From Marinitoga piezophila KA3 (GTDB lineage Bacteria; Thermotogota; Thermotogae; Petrotogales; Petrotogaceae): a DNA stretch of 64,000 nucleotides. Position numbers and translations under genes: made by a program. The notes below the pieces were generated by a model. The model was not told the DNA's origin, ran no database searches, and saw only the letters and a program-made list of their open reading frames with translations. The DNA is taken from the NCBI RefSeq assembly GCF_000255135.1, contig NC_016751.1, forward strand, positions 496,001 to 560,000, in the 5' to 3' direction. Of the stretch, positions 1 through 9,665 are shown in pieces. Position 1 is the first letter of the stretch. Each line of letters starts with the position of its first letter.

Positions 1-8
1 GGAAGATA

Positions 9-536
9 ATGTCAATTAGCACTGGCGGTGGAGATAAAGGTCAAACAAGTTTATGGTCTGGCGAAAGAGTAGACAAAGATGATGCCAGGGTTGAAGCATA
101 CGGAACTATTGATGAATTATCATCTTTTTTAGGAGAAGCAAAACATTATGTAAAATCCTATAAAGTAAAAGATATTATCCACAAAGTTCAAGATAACCTT
201 TTCAGGGTTGCAGGAGAACTTGCATCTGAAAGCAAACTTTTTGTTCAACCAATAACAAAAGAAGATGTAGATGAAATCACAAAACTTGTCCATTATTTTG
301 AAGATGCAGTGCAATTAAAAGGCTTTGTTATACCTGGAACAACTATACAATCAGCAAAACTTGACATTTGTAGAACTATAGCAAGGCGTGCAGAAAGAAG
401 AATAATAACTCTTTCTAAAAAAAATAAAGTAAATGAATACCTTATAAAATACGTAAATAGATTATCTGATCTTTTATTTATTATGGCAAGATTTGAAGAA
501 TACATCGAAGATAAAATCGAATATAAAAAGTGGTGA
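9..536 (+). CDS. ATP:cob(I)alamin adenosyltransferase, PduO type
   Basis: The 175-residue protein matches the PduO-type adenosyltransferase family in length and motifs. It has the glycine-rich N-terminal STGGGDKGQTSL segment (residues 4-15) that binds ATP, the VEAYGTIDELSSFLG helix (about 28-42), and the RTIARRAERR segment (about 122-131) typical of the active site. The family transfers the adenosyl group of ATP to cob(I)alamin, giving coenzyme B12 in the cytoplasm. The ATG at 9 follows a GGAAG ribosome-binding site at the very edge of the window. The stop overlaps the run-up to the next gene, so the two are probably cotranscribed. Whether further cobalamin genes lie upstream cannot be seen. 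Confidence 0.93.
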   Translation: MSISTGGGDKGQTSLWSGERVDKDDARVEAYGTIDELSSFLGEAKHYVKSYKVKDIIHKVQDNLFRVAGELASESKLFVQPITKEDVDEITKLVHYFEDAVQLKGFVIPGTTIQSAKLDICRTIARRAERRIITLSKKNKVNEYLIKYVNRLSDLLFIMARFEEYIEDKIEYKKW

Positions 537-538
537 AT

Positions 539-817
539 ATGAGAGTTTTATTGGCATATTATCAAATTAGATTATTTGATGTACATTCATTAAAAGAAAA
601 AAGAAGCATTGTAAAACGACTTATAAATAAACTGAGAAAAAAATTTAATCTTGCAATAACTGAAAGCGATTTCCATGACAATAAACAATTGCTTGAAATA
701 TCTATAGTTACGCTTTCCAAAGATAAAGATTTCCTTATATCCTTTTTTGAAACCATAGAAGAAGAAATAGAAACAGAAGGTTTTACACTTTATTCTTCAG
801 AATTTGAAATTTTATGA
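539..817 (+). CDS. DUF503 family small protein (YlxP-like)
   Basis: This small protein of about 92 residues begins MRVLLAYYQIRLFDVHSLKEKR, and the HSLKEKRSIVKRL segment is the hallmark of DUF503. Members are about 90-100 residues and are often found near ribosome-assembly genes; the biochemical role is unsettled. I chose the ATG at 539, preceded by GTGGTGA, rather than the in-frame GTG codons at 530 and 533 that lie inside the end of the adenosyltransferase gene. It is followed after 9 bases by the HD-domain gene, so it sits inside an operon. Confidence 0.8.
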   Translation: MRVLLAYYQIRLFDVHSLKEKRSIVKRLINKLRKKFNLAITESDFHDNKQLLEISIVTLSKDKDFLISFFETIEEEIETEGFTLYSSEFEIL

Positions 818-826
818 GGTGATATA

Positions 827-1402
827 TTGGAAACAATAAAAGAAGAAATAAAAGAACTATTAAATAAACTCGTAAGCCCTTATAGATTAAAACATATTAT
901 GGGTGTAGCATATATGTCAAAAATACTCGCAAATCTATATGGTGTATCTGAATTAAAAGCTGAAATAGCCGCCTTTGGGCATGACCTTTTTAGGGATGTG
1001 AAACCTTATCGTTTCTTAAATATGGCAAAAAGTTATGGATTGGAACTCTCCAAGGTAGAAGTCAAAAATCCAATATTATTGCATGGAAAAATAGCCGCTG
1101 AATTCTTGAAAAAAAAATATAATATTTGTAATGATATTTATGAGGCTATATATTTTCATACAAGTGGCTGTAAATGCTTTAATACAAATATAATTGGAAA
1201 GATATTATTTATTTCAGATTCAATTGAACCTACAAGGAATTATGAAAATGTTGAGTATTTGAGAGAATTAGCAAAAAGAGATATTGAAAAAGCTTATATA
1301 GAAATATTAAAAAATAAAATAATTTATGCTATTGAAAAAAAACATTTATTGCTGTATGAAACTGTTGAAGCATGGAATTATAATATTATGGAGGTGGAGT
1401 AA
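827..1402 (+). CDS. yqeK: HD-domain phosphohydrolase, YqeK-like
   Basis: The 191-residue protein has the HD-domain metal ligands of the YqeK family: His23 in the RLKHIMGVA helix, the FGHDLFRD motif at about residues 51-58, a second histidine in LLHGKIAA and a further one in YFHTSG. YqeK proteins are symmetrical diadenosine tetraphosphate hydrolases that remove the alarmone Ap4A. The gene starts with TTG at 827, after a GAGGTGATA ribosome-binding site. In many bacteria it follows nadD and precedes rsfS; here it is instead followed directly by a membrane protein and an LCP gene, with no nadD or rsfS in view. Confidence 0.82.
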   Translation: METIKEEIKELLNKLVSPYRLKHIMGVAYMSKILANLYGVSELKAEIAAFGHDLFRDVKPYRFLNMAKSYGLELSKVEVKNPILLHGKIAAEFLKKKYNICNDIYEAIYFHTSGCKCFNTNIIGKILFISDSIEPTRNYENVEYLRELAKRDIEKAYIEILKNKIIYAIEKKHLLLYETVEAWNYNIMEVE

Positions 1403-2128
1403 GTGGCAACAAGATTACAGGTTGGAAATACAAGAAGAGGTTCATCAGGAAGTCTTATATGGATAATTTTATTAATTATAATAATTGCAGGTATTGGTGG
1501 AGTATATTATTTTTACAATAATTTAAAAAACAGCACAGAATTAAAGGCCGACTCAATTAGTTATCTCATTTCATATGAAGATGGAAAGAATACGGAAATT
1601 TATTTTGTTAGAATAAAAAATAATTCAAGAAAAATATTTATTGTAAAGAGTCCTGATAATGTTTATTATTCAGAAAAAAACCTTTATATTGATTCCTTAA
1701 AACCGGAGGAAGCTCTAACAAATTTTGAAGAAATCTTTGAAATTAATCCATCAACAATAAAATATTACTTTTCAATAAAAAAAGATACAGTTCCTTCATT
1801 AGTTGCAAAGTTAAAGGGAAGTGGAACAACCATCGATAATTTCTTTGATACTTTAAAAACTCGAAAATCAGGACTCATGGATATGTTTACAATTAATAAG
1901 TTAATAGACATAATCAGAAAAGACGGTAGCACAAATATCTCTTATAATGGAATGTTTGCATTATTACAGGCTTTTTCAAAATATTCAATTACTGGTTATG
2001 ATAAATTGGAAATAAAAACACTTTTATCTCAGCCAATAGAGATTAACTTACCAGACTTAAAAAAAGATGTAAAAAGGAATTATATAGATAAAACTAATAT
2101 TGAATCATTGAAAACTATTATGGAGTGA
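1403..2128 (+). CDS. Unrecognised membrane-anchored protein next to LCP
   Basis: This 241-residue protein has a short basic N-terminus, one transmembrane helix at about residues 17-37, and a hydrophilic extracytoplasmic remainder with no motif I recognise. Its start is GTG at 1403, well placed after GGAGGTGGA and overlapping the end of the yqeK frame. It ends only 4 bases before an LCP-family protein. In other bacteria, poorly conserved single-pass proteins next to LCP genes often act with them in envelope polymer assembly. That link here is inference from position only. Confidence 0.72.
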   Translation: MATRLQVGNTRRGSSGSLIWIILLIIIIAGIGGVYYFYNNLKNSTELKADSISYLISYEDGKNTEIYFVRIKNNSRKIFIVKSPDNVYYSEKNLYIDSLKPEEALTNFEEIFEINPSTIKYYFSIKKDTVPSLVAKLKGSGTTIDNFFDTLKTRKSGLMDMFTINKLIDIIRKDGSTNISYNGMFALLQAFSKYSITGYDKLEIKTLLSQPIEINLPDLKKDVKRNYIDKTNIESLKTIME

Positions 2129-2132
2129 TTAA

Positions 2133-3317
2133 ATGAAATATTTCATGTATTTTCTGGGAATTATTTTCTCTATCATGGTTATTATTTCCATGATATATCC
2201 TTTTGTAAAAACATATGCCAATATAGAAAAACTTCCTGAAACATATTATTTTTTAGTTCTTGGAATGGATACAACAGATGTTAATGAAAAGGTTTCAAGA
2301 ACAGATTCTATATTGTTAGTTGGAGTAAATACAAAAAAAGAAAAAATACTGGTTTTACCTATTCCCAGAGATTTACTTGTTACTATAAATAACAACACTT
2401 TAAGAGTAAATGCAATATATGTAAAATACGGTGCTAAAGAATTAATAAATTTATTAGAAAATATGTTTAAGGTGAAAATATCTGATTATCTTGTTTTTGA
2501 CTATGGTCTATTTAAAGAAGTCGGAAATCTATTTGCACCTGTAAGAATATACGTTCCAAAAGATATGTATTATGAAGATTATCATCAAAATTTGCATATA
2601 GACTTTAAACAGGGATATAACTATTTAAATGGAGAAGAGCTTTTATATTACGCTCGTTTTAGACATGATGCAATGGGGGATTTAGGGAGAATTCAAAGAC
2701 AAAAGGACGTATTATTCGCCTTAATGAACGCAGCAAAAAGCTCAGGAATGTCAAAAATAATTAAATCCATTGATATAGTTTTAAAAAACACAGTAAATTC
2801 ATTTGATTTTAAAAAATTATTCTCTCTGTTTCTGGTTTCAAAAAATGCAGAAATTAATTTTTTGAATTTGCCTGTTGAAATCGTTAATGATTACGTAAAG
2901 CTTTCTTCCAAAAATGCAGAATATATGCATCAATACCTTGTAAAATTTGAAGAACCAAAAGAAAATAAGAAAATATGGGTAACATTAATAAACAACATGG
3001 AAAGTTTTGGTTTAAGTTTTTATACTGTAACCAGAAACAGATGGACAAATGCGCGTGGATATTTAATTGAAATAGTAGATATACTTCCAAATGTCGATGG
3101 AATAAAACATAATAAATCATACATATTTATAAAAACTCCGGAATACAAGGAAAAGATATTAGAAGAAATACGCAAAAGATATAAAAATGAAACCTTTGAA
3201 ATTGTTGATATAAAAGGAAATGAGATGGTGTATTTTTCTCTGATAAAATTTTTAAGCAATAATTACTATAACACTTTAAAATCAGATGCTATTATATTAG
3301 TGGGGAGTAATTTATGA
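2133..3317 (+). CDS. LytR-CpsA-Psr (LCP) family protein with LytR_C domain
   Basis: The 394-residue protein has an N-terminal transmembrane helix (about 4-25) and then an LCP catalytic domain (about 40-190). The motifs seen are TDSILLVGVN, the PIPRDLL segment and the later RFRHDAMGDLGRIQRQ segment, which supply the conserved arginines and aspartates that bind pyrophosphate-linked polyprenyl chains. A C-terminal domain of the LytR_C type (about 280-394, starting WVTLINN) follows. LCP enzymes attach polymers from lipid carriers to the cell wall or other acceptors on the outer face of the cytoplasmic membrane. The acceptor in a Thermotogota envelope is not known from this sequence. Confidence 0.88.
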   Translation: MKYFMYFLGIIFSIMVIISMIYPFVKTYANIEKLPETYYFLVLGMDTTDVNEKVSRTDSILLVGVNTKKEKILVLPIPRDLLVTINNNTLRVNAIYVKYGAKELINLLENMFKVKISDYLVFDYGLFKEVGNLFAPVRIYVPKDMYYEDYHQNLHIDFKQGYNYLNGEELLYYARFRHDAMGDLGRIQRQKDVLFALMNAAKSSGMSKIIKSIDIVLKNTVNSFDFKKLFSLFLVSKNAEINFLNLPVEIVNDYVKLSSKNAEYMHQYLVKFEEPKENKKIWVTLINNMESFGLSFYTVTRNRWTNARGYLIEIVDILPNVDGIKHNKSYIFIKTPEYKEKILEEIRKRYKNETFEIVDIKGNEMVYFSLIKFLSNNYYNTLKSDAIILVGSNL

Positions 3318-4387
3318 AAGAAATAGTTATACTTATTAAAGGATTTTTGAAAAAAAACAGGAAACATTTCTTGTTTCCTTTTTTATCCATTTTGATAGGT
3401 GTTTGGGGAATGATTGTTGTTATATCTGTAATAAAAGGTTTTGATGTTTTGTTAATAAGGTCTATTACCTCTTTTAATCCACACATCACCATTTTTCAAC
3501 AATATAACAAAAAAATTCCTGAAGAAATTTCAAGAATAAAATTTTCCACATATCAGGGTTTTTTTAATATTTACGGTAAAAAAATCGGCGCAAGTTTAAT
3601 GGAAGTAGATGATATAACAATATTTAAAAAGTTATTGGTAAAAGGTTCCTTTGAAAAAGCAGTAATAGGAAATGCTTTAGCTCAAAATTTAAATATAGAT
3701 ATTGGGGACAATTTAAATCTTATATATACAGATGACTCTGGAAATATTAAGATGAAAATACTAAAAGTTTCTGGAATATTCAAATCAGGAATATACATTG
3801 TAGATTCTGCTTTCATTTTACAAGAATCAACTAAAAAATCTTATAATTATATAGGTATCTACTTAAAAAATCCAGAAAAAGCTCAGGAAATTAAAAGTAA
3901 ATATTTAAATGGAATCTTATCTACAACCTGGGAAGAGCAAAATGAAAATTTTGCCAAAGCCGTTGAAATGGATTCATATTTTGCAATGTTAATTACCTTT
4001 TTTGTAGTTTTTATGAGCGGATTTAGCATTTCAAATTCTGTTATGTACTCTATTTTTGTTAGAAAAAGAGAAATTGGAATTTTAAAATCGCTTGGTATGG
4101 GAAAACAAAAAATAGCTATGGTTTTTATTGGAGAAAGTATGATAATTGCTCTTGTAGGATTTGTTTTTGGAAGCATCTTATCAATAATTACAGTAAAAAT
4201 ACTTGAAAATGTTAATATTCCTATACCACAAAATATCTTCTATATCGATAAAATCCCATTTTATTTATCCTCAACAGATATAATATTAGCCTTTATATTT
4301 ATCACATTATTATCTTTTACTTTTTCTTTTATTTCATCTCGAAAGCTTCTTTCTTTTGATATTGTAGAGGTGCTTCATGGTGAATAA
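3314..4387 (+). CDS. ABC exporter permease, FtsX/MacB/LolC type
   Basis: The 357-residue protein has the MacB/FtsX layout: one N-terminal membrane helix (about 20-42), a large extracytoplasmic segment, and three C-terminal helices with the characteristic FVRKREIGILKSLGM cytoplasmic coupling segment (about 250-264). It overlaps the LCP gene by 4 bases and overlaps the following ATPase gene by 11 bases, so the three are translationally coupled. Proteins of this class act as mechanotransducers or lipoprotein/antibiotic exporters rather than classic pumps. In a diderm Thermotogota, lipoprotein release (LolCDE-like) is a reasonable idea, but the sequence does not decide it. Confidence 0.85.
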   Translation: MKEIVILIKGFLKKNRKHFLFPFLSILIGVWGMIVVISVIKGFDVLLIRSITSFNPHITIFQQYNKKIPEEISRIKFSTYQGFFNIYGKKIGASLMEVDDITIFKKLLVKGSFEKAVIGNALAQNLNIDIGDNLNLIYTDDSGNIKMKILKVSGIFKSGIYIVDSAFILQESTKKSYNYIGIYLKNPEKAQEIKSKYLNGILSTTWEEQNENFAKAVEMDSYFAMLITFFVVFMSGFSISNSVMYSIFVRKREIGILKSLGMGKQKIAMVFIGESMIIALVGFVFGSILSIITVKILENVNIPIPQNIFYIDKIPFYLSSTDIILAFIFITLLSFTFSFISSRKLLSFDIVEVLHGE

Positions 4388-5012
4388 TATTATTGAGATA
4401 AAAAATATTTCATATTCATATGATGGAAATCATAATGTTTTAGAAAATATAAATTTTTCAATTCCGGAAAATTCATATTTCGGCATTTATGGTCATTCTG
4501 GAAGCGGGAAAAGCACTTTATTATTTTTAATTGGAAACTTATTAAAAATTCAAACTGGAACAATTGAATATAATTTTGAATTTCATAAGAAAAAAATTGG
4601 TTTTGTTTTTCAATTTTTCAATTTAATAAACGAGCTCACTATTTTTGAAAATGCCAGATTAGCTCAATTAATACGCGTAAAAAAAGAAAATAAAAATGAA
4701 ATTATGGATTATGCTAATTTATTAGGAATAGAATCAATTATAAATAAATATCCTCATGAAATATCTGGTGGTGAACAACAAAGAGCCAGTATTTTAAGAG
4801 CCATTGTTGGTGATACAAAAATAATTTTAGCAGATGAACCAACAGGAAGTTTAGACCTAAAAAACAAAGAAATTGTTTTTAACCTTTTTAAAGAGTTAAA
4901 AAATATCGGCAAAACAATTGTTGTTGTTTCTCACGAATCAAAACTTCTTCAATACTGTGATTATTCAATAAAATTAGAAAATGGTAAAATCAAGGAGACA
5001 GGGGGGATTTAA
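4377..5012 (+). CDS. ABC exporter ATP-binding protein, LolD/MacB type
   Basis: The 211-residue ATPase has Walker A GHSGSGKST (about 39-47), the signature ISGGEQQRASILRAI (about 126-140), Walker B IILADEPTGSLD, and the switch histidine in VVSHES. LolD/FtsE/MacB proteins share this compact form with the ADEPTGSLD string. It starts with the ATG at 4377 inside the end of the permease gene and is the evident partner of that permease, energising it from the cytoplasmic side. Ndk follows after only 2 bases. Confidence 0.9.
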   Translation: MVNNIIEIKNISYSYDGNHNVLENINFSIPENSYFGIYGHSGSGKSTLLFLIGNLLKIQTGTIEYNFEFHKKKIGFVFQFFNLINELTIFENARLAQLIRVKKENKNEIMDYANLLGIESIINKYPHEISGGEQQRASILRAIVGDTKIILADEPTGSLDLKNKEIVFNLFKELKNIGKTIVVVSHESKLLQYCDYSIKLENGKIKETGGI

Positions 5013-5014
5013 GT

Positions 5015-5461
5015 ATGGTAGAAAGAGAATTTATTTTTTTGAAACCCAACACTATAAGAAGAGGATTAACAGGAGAAGTTATCAGTAGATTGGAAAGAAG
5101 AGGAATAAAGATTATTGCCTTAAAAATGATACAGTTTACAAGAGAACAGGCTGAAAAACTATATGAAGAACACAAAGATAAACCTTTTTATAATGAGTTA
5201 ATTGATTTTGTATTATCTGGTCCTTCTGTTGTTATGGTAGTAGAAGGACCAAGAGTTATAGAAATGGTAAGACACATAATAGGTGCAACAGATCCATTAA
5301 AAGCTTCTCCAGGAAGTATAAGAGGAGAATTTGGAATGAGTGTTACAAAAAATATTGTTCATGCTTCAGACTCACCAGAAAAAGCAGAAAGAGAAATGAA
5401 AATCTTCTTCAGTGAAGAGGAAATTTTAAACTATAGATTGGATGTGCAGGGCGATTTATGA
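5015..5461 (+). CDS. ndk: Nucleoside diphosphate kinase
   Basis: The 148-residue protein is a full-length NDK. It begins EREFIFLKPN and carries the catalytic His116 in NIVHASDSPEKAERE, together with the GATDPLKASPGSIRGEFG nucleotide-binding loop. The enzyme passes the gamma phosphate between nucleoside tri- and diphosphates through a phosphohistidine. The ATG at 5015 follows a strong AGGGGGGAT ribosome-binding site. The stop overlaps the start of the methyltransferase gene by 4 bases. Confidence 0.96.
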   Translation: MVEREFIFLKPNTIRRGLTGEVISRLERRGIKIIALKMIQFTREQAEKLYEEHKDKPFYNELIDFVLSGPSVVMVVEGPRVIEMVRHIIGATDPLKASPGSIRGEFGMSVTKNIVHASDSPEKAEREMKIFFSEEEILNYRLDVQGDL

Positions 5462-6624
5462 TAGTAGTGACTTTAAAAAAAGGAAAAGAAAAAAAGATTA
5501 AAAATGGATATTTATGGATTTTTAAAGATGAAATTTCCGAAATCACCGGTGAAAAAAAAGACGGTGAATTGTGCAATGTTTTTTCAAAAGATTTTGAATA
5601 TATAGGAAAAGGATTTTTTTCAAATAGCTCAAATATTGCTGTAAAAATCTTAACCTTAAAAGATGAAAATATAGATAAAAATTTCTTCTTAAATAAATTC
5701 AAAACCGCATTATTAATAAGAAAAGGATATGGAGATTCATATCGTTTTTTCCATGCAGAAGCTGATGGAATTCCTGGAATAATAATAGATAAATATGAAA
5801 AATTTCTTGTAATTCAGTTTAGAAATAAAGGTGTAGAAAATTTCAAAAATGAAATTATAGATGCATTGATTGACTTATTTGGAAATGAAATTAAAGGAAT
5901 ATATGAAAGAAGTGATTTTGAAACATCTTCAAAAGAAAATCTTGAAAGAAATGTGGGTCTTTTATATGGAGAAAATCCACCAGATAGATTTACTATTGAA
6001 GAAGAAGGTATAAAATATATTGTCGATATAAAAAATGGCCAAAAAACTGGTTTTTTCTTCGATCAAAGAAAAAATAGAATATATATAAGACAATATTCAA
6101 AAGATGCTACAGGATTTGACGGATATTCATATACAGGTGGTTTTGCATTAAACATGGCTGTTTTTGGCGCAAAACGCGTTGTTGCTGTTGATAAAGATGA
6201 ATACGCTATTGAATTATTAAAGGAAAATGCAAAATTGAATGGTGTAGAAGATAAAATCGAAGCAATATATGGAGATGTAGAAAAATATCTTGAAAATACA
6301 GATTATAAATTTAATCTTATGATGTTAGACCCACCATCTTTAATAAAAAAGAAAACTGAAAGGCATAAAGGCGTTCAAATATTCAAACGAATATCTCGAT
6401 CCGGTATTCTAAAACTCGAAGATAATGGCATATTAAGCGTATGTAGCTGCGCCTATCAGGCAGATATAGATTTGTTGGTAGAATCTTTAAGAAGAAGTGT
6501 TGAATTTGAAGGAATTAGATTAAATGCAATAGATATCATTACTCAATCTAACGATCATCCATGGATACTTCAAATACCTGAAAGCTTATATTTGAAATGT
6601 ATGTGGATAAGAATTTTGAGGTGA
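5458..6624 (+). CDS. Class I SAM-dependent rRNA methyltransferase, RlmI-like
   Basis: The 388-residue protein has an N-terminal PUA-like domain (about 1-75), a central EEHD-like region with HAEADGIPGIIID (about 98-110), and a Rossmann methyltransferase domain (about 190-388). The latter shows NGQKTGFFFDQRKNR, GFDGYSYTGGFALNMA as the SAM-binding loop, the LDPPSL motif IV and CSCAYQ with the candidate catalytic cysteine. This order matches RlmI/YwbD-type 23S rRNA m5C methyltransferases. The exact target position is inferred from family membership. It overlaps ndk by 4 bases. Confidence 0.88.
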   Translation: MIVVTLKKGKEKKIKNGYLWIFKDEISEITGEKKDGELCNVFSKDFEYIGKGFFSNSSNIAVKILTLKDENIDKNFFLNKFKTALLIRKGYGDSYRFFHAEADGIPGIIIDKYEKFLVIQFRNKGVENFKNEIIDALIDLFGNEIKGIYERSDFETSSKENLERNVGLLYGENPPDRFTIEEEGIKYIVDIKNGQKTGFFFDQRKNRIYIRQYSKDATGFDGYSYTGGFALNMAVFGAKRVVAVDKDEYAIELLKENAKLNGVEDKIEAIYGDVEKYLENTDYKFNLMMLDPPSLIKKKTERHKGVQIFKRISRSGILKLEDNGILSVCSCAYQADIDLLVESLRRSVEFEGIRLNAIDIITQSNDHPWILQIPESLYLKCMWIRILR

Positions 6625-6628
6625 ATTT

Positions 6629-7276
6629 ATGCCAAGTATGCTTGCACATATTATATACGCAATGAAAAAACACAATAATTGGAACACGGAACTATACCTT
6701 GGAGCTCAAGGGCCAGATGTATTCTTTTACGCAAATGAAAAAAAATATAAAGAAATTGGAGATATATTGCATAAAATATCATCTAATGAATTTAAAGAAA
6801 TAATGAAAGGGTTCCCGAATGATTTTTATAAAGGTTTCATATTGCATATGGAACTTGATGAAAAATTACATGGTATCATTAATTCATATTATTCAGAACC
6901 AATTTCTCATACGCATTTTGAATATAATTTTGACGAATTATTATCTTTAAAAATATATGGAATGCATTTTATTGAACAAAAATGGTGGAAAATTCTACAG
7001 ATTGAAAATATAGAAATTATTGACAGAAAATTCAATGATGTATTAAAAAAAGAATTTGGAATAACAGGTATAAGTTATGGTTATGCGTACAAAAAAATGC
7101 TTAAAAATTTAAAATTATTATTTCAATATCCAATATTCAAAAAAAATCTTTTAATGCCTGTTATAAAATTAATTGGCCTGGATTATTCATATTTATATCC
7201 AGATATCAAAGACAAGGATATTGAAAAATTAAAACATCTTGAAAGGGAATTTTTCGACTTATTTGAGGGGGAATGA
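6629..7276 (+). CDS. Zinc-dependent phospholipase C-like protein
   Basis: The 215-residue protein starts MPSMLAHIIYA and contains YLGAQGPDVFFY (about 23-34), the N-terminal pattern of the zinc-dependent phospholipase C/S1-P1-like family (PF00882). A later GFILHMELDEKLHG supplies histidine and aspartate ligands, and SHTHFEYNFD further metal ligands. Members often lack a signal peptide, as here, and their substrates are mostly untested. It lies between the rRNA methyltransferase and glgD with very short gaps, so it belongs to the same transcript. Catalytic activity on phospholipids is inference. Confidence 0.7.
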   Translation: MPSMLAHIIYAMKKHNNWNTELYLGAQGPDVFFYANEKKYKEIGDILHKISSNEFKEIMKGFPNDFYKGFILHMELDEKLHGIINSYYSEPISHTHFEYNFDELLSLKIYGMHFIEQKWWKILQIENIEIIDRKFNDVLKKEFGITGISYGYAYKKMLKNLKLLFQYPIFKKNLLMPVIKLIGLDYSYLYPDIKDKDIEKLKHLEREFFDLFEGE

Positions 7277-7280
7277 TAGA

Positions 7281-8393
7281 ATGAAAGTTCTCGGTTTAAT
7301 TCTGGCAGGTTCATCAAAAAGCGGTATTGAACAATTAACAATGAAAAGAGCCAGTGCAGCAGTTCCGGTATTTGGAAAGTATAGAGCTATAGATTTTACA
7401 ATTAGTAATTTTGTAAATTCAAAAATTAAAAAAGTTGGTGTGCTGACACAATATTATCCACGAAGTTTAATGGATCATCTCGGAAGCGGTAAAGAATGGG
7501 ATCTCGACAGAAAAACAGGCGGTTTATTTATTTTACAACCTTTTTTTAGAAAAAAAGACGAAATCCCTGTTTATAAAGGTACTGCTGATGCCATATTTCA
7601 GAATATGACGTTATTAAGGCGTGGTGACGAAGATTTCGTTTTAATTGGTTCTGGTGATCATATATATAATTTTGACTTTTCAGAATTATATAGATTTCAT
7701 CTTTCAAATGCTGCTGATATATCCATATTAACAAAAGAAATTGATAATGAAAAGGAATTGTCTCAATATGGCCAGGTAATTACAGAAAATGATGGAAGAA
7801 TTACAGAATTCTACGAAAAACCTGAAGAAATAAAATCAAAAAGAATTTCACTTGGAGTTTATTTTATAAATAAAGCACTTTTAATAGAATTACTTTACAC
7901 CAGTATTCCTAATGGCGGTAAAGACCTTGTAAAAGATATTATAATTCCGAATCTAAAAAAATTAAGAGTATATGCCTATGATTTCAAAGGATACTGGTCA
8001 AATATAAAAAAATCCATAGAAACTTATTATAATACAAATATGGATATATTGAAAAAGGAAATACGACAGGAATTATTCTATCAAAATAAAATATATACCA
8101 AATTAAAAGATTATGCGCCACCTAAAATTAACATTAATGCCAGCGTTAAAAATTCATTTATTGCCGATGGAACAATAATAAATGGAATGGTTAAAAATTC
8201 CATTATTTCACGAGGTGTTCGAATAAAAGCAGGTGCGGTAGTGGAAAATTCCATTATATTACAGGACACAATAATTTCTGAAGGAAGCGTTATAAGAAAT
8301 GCCATTATTGATAAAGACTGTGAAATACGTGAAGGCAGGAAAATTATTGGTGAAAATGGCATTAAAGTAATTGAGAAAGGTACTATTATATAG
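7281..8393 (+). CDS. glgD: Glucose-1-phosphate adenylyltransferase-like subunit GlgD
   Basis: The protein of about 370 residues is a nucleotidyltransferase with a C-terminal hexapeptide left-handed beta-helix. The N-terminal loop reads [19 protein letters not shown] instead of the usual GGxGxRL, which marks the GlgD branch. In Firmicutes, GlgD is a mostly non-catalytic partner that tunes GlgC in a heterotetramer making ADP-glucose for glycogen. The [11 protein letters not shown] segment and the FYEKPEE loop are kept. I start it at ATG 7281 after GAGGGGGAATG; an upstream in-frame start at 7239 would run into the previous gene. GlgC follows after 16 bases. Confidence 0.88.
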   Translation: MKVLGLILAGSSKSGIEQLTMKRASAAVPVFGKYRAIDFTISNFVNSKIKKVGVLTQYYPRSLMDHLGSGKEWDLDRKTGGLFILQPFFRKKDEIPVYKGTADAIFQNMTLLRRGDEDFVLIGSGDHIYNFDFSELYRFHLSNAADISILTKEIDNEKELSQYGQVITENDGRITEFYEKPEEIKSKRISLGVYFINKALLIELLYTSIPNGGKDLVKDIIIPNLKKLRVYAYDFKGYWSNIKKSIETYYNTNMDILKKEIRQELFYQNKIYTKLKDYAPPKININASVKNSFIADGTIINGMVKNSIISRGVRIKAGAVVENSIILQDTIISEGSVIRNAIIDKDCEIREGRKIIGENGIKVIEKGTII

Positions 8394-8409
8394 TATTGGG
8401 GGGAGAAAG

Positions 8410-9654
8410 ATGAATGTTGTTGCTTTAATACTTGCTGGTGGTCAGGGGACAAGACTTGGCGCTATTACCGAATACCTTGCAAAGCCAGCAGTTCCATATG
8501 GAGGAAAATATAGAATTATAGATTTTGCTTTAAGTAATTGTGTAAATTCTGGAATACATAATGTAGGAGTTTTAACTCAATATAGACCCCATATTTTAAA
8601 TAAACACCTTGGAATAGGTCGTCCATGGGATCTTGATATAAAAACCGGAGGATTAACTATACTTCCACCTTACGTAAGCAATACCGATCAATCGTGGTAT
8701 CGAGGAACAGCAGATGCCATATACCAGAATATAGAATATATTGATAGCCATAACCCTGATTTTGTAGTAATTCTTTCAGGTGATCACATATATAAAATGG
8801 ATTACAATGAAATGATTGATTACCACATTGAAAAAGGTGCTGATATAACAATTGCCTGTATGGAAGTACCTATTTCAGAAGCACATAGATTTGGGATAAT
8901 GGTTACAAATTCTTTTGGAAAAATTGTTGAATTTCAGGAAAAACCAGCAGAACCTAAAGGAAACCTTGCTTCTCTAGGAATATACGTATTTTCGTGGGAA
9001 ATTTTAAGAAAATTATTAATAGAAGATGCTGAAGACGTAAATTCAGATCATGATTTTGGTAAAAATATAATACCAAAAATGCTTGAAAACAAAAATGAAT
9101 TATATGCTTTTAATTATGAAGGCTATTGGAGAGATGTTGGAACTCTTCAATCATACTGGGAATCTAATCTTGAATTATTAGGACCTATGCCATTATTAAA
9201 TCTACATGAAATTAACTGGAAAATATATACACAATCTGAAGAATTACCCCCAGCATATATTTCAGAAAAAGCCCATTTAATTGGTTCACTTGTAAGTGAA
9301 GGAAGTGAAGTGTATGGCTCTGTTGAAAATTCTGTAATTTTCCAGGGTGTAATAATCGAAGAGGGTGCTGTGGTAAAAGATTCTGTTATAATGAACAGCT
9401 GTGTAATAAAAAAAGGTGCTTATATTGAAAAAGCTATAATATGTGAAAGAGCTGAAATAGGTGAAAATTCTAAAATAGGTATAGGTGAATATGCAGAAAA
9501 CTCTTATAATTCAAAAGTTTATAATTCTGAAATAACTTTAATAGGGTTCGATGTAAAAATCCCTTCAGGAATTGAAATTGGGAAAAATGTTTTAATTGGA
9601 AATGGTGTGAAGGAAATTGAAAACAATATTCCTTCAGGAGGGTATATTCTTTAG
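8410..9654 (+). CDS. glgC: Glucose-1-phosphate adenylyltransferase GlgC
   Basis: This 414-residue catalytic subunit has the intact [15 protein letters not shown] pyrophosphorylase loop (residues 6-20), the [19 protein letters not shown] segment, the [10 protein letters not shown] metal site, the FQEKP sugar-phosphate loop and a C-terminal beta-helix with hexapeptide-like repeats. It makes ADP-glucose from ATP and glucose 1-phosphate, the committed step of bacterial glycogen synthesis. The ATG at 8410 follows GGGGGGAGAAAG. No glycogen synthase or branching enzyme gene is in this window. Confidence 0.95.
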   Translation: MNVVALILAGGQGTRLGAITEYLAKPAVPYGGKYRIIDFALSNCVNSGIHNVGVLTQYRPHILNKHLGIGRPWDLDIKTGGLTILPPYVSNTDQSWYRGTADAIYQNIEYIDSHNPDFVVILSGDHIYKMDYNEMIDYHIEKGADITIACMEVPISEAHRFGIMVTNSFGKIVEFQEKPAEPKGNLASLGIYVFSWEILRKLLIEDAEDVNSDHDFGKNIIPKMLENKNELYAFNYEGYWRDVGTLQSYWESNLELLGPMPLLNLHEINWKIYTQSEELPPAYISEKAHLIGSLVSEGSEVYGSVENSVIFQGVIIEEGAVVKDSVIMNSCVIKKGAYIEKAIICERAEIGENSKIGIGEYAENSYNSKVYNSEITLIGFDVKIPSGIEIGKNVLIGNGVKEIENNIPSGGYIL

Positions 9655-9665
9655 GAGGGGAAATT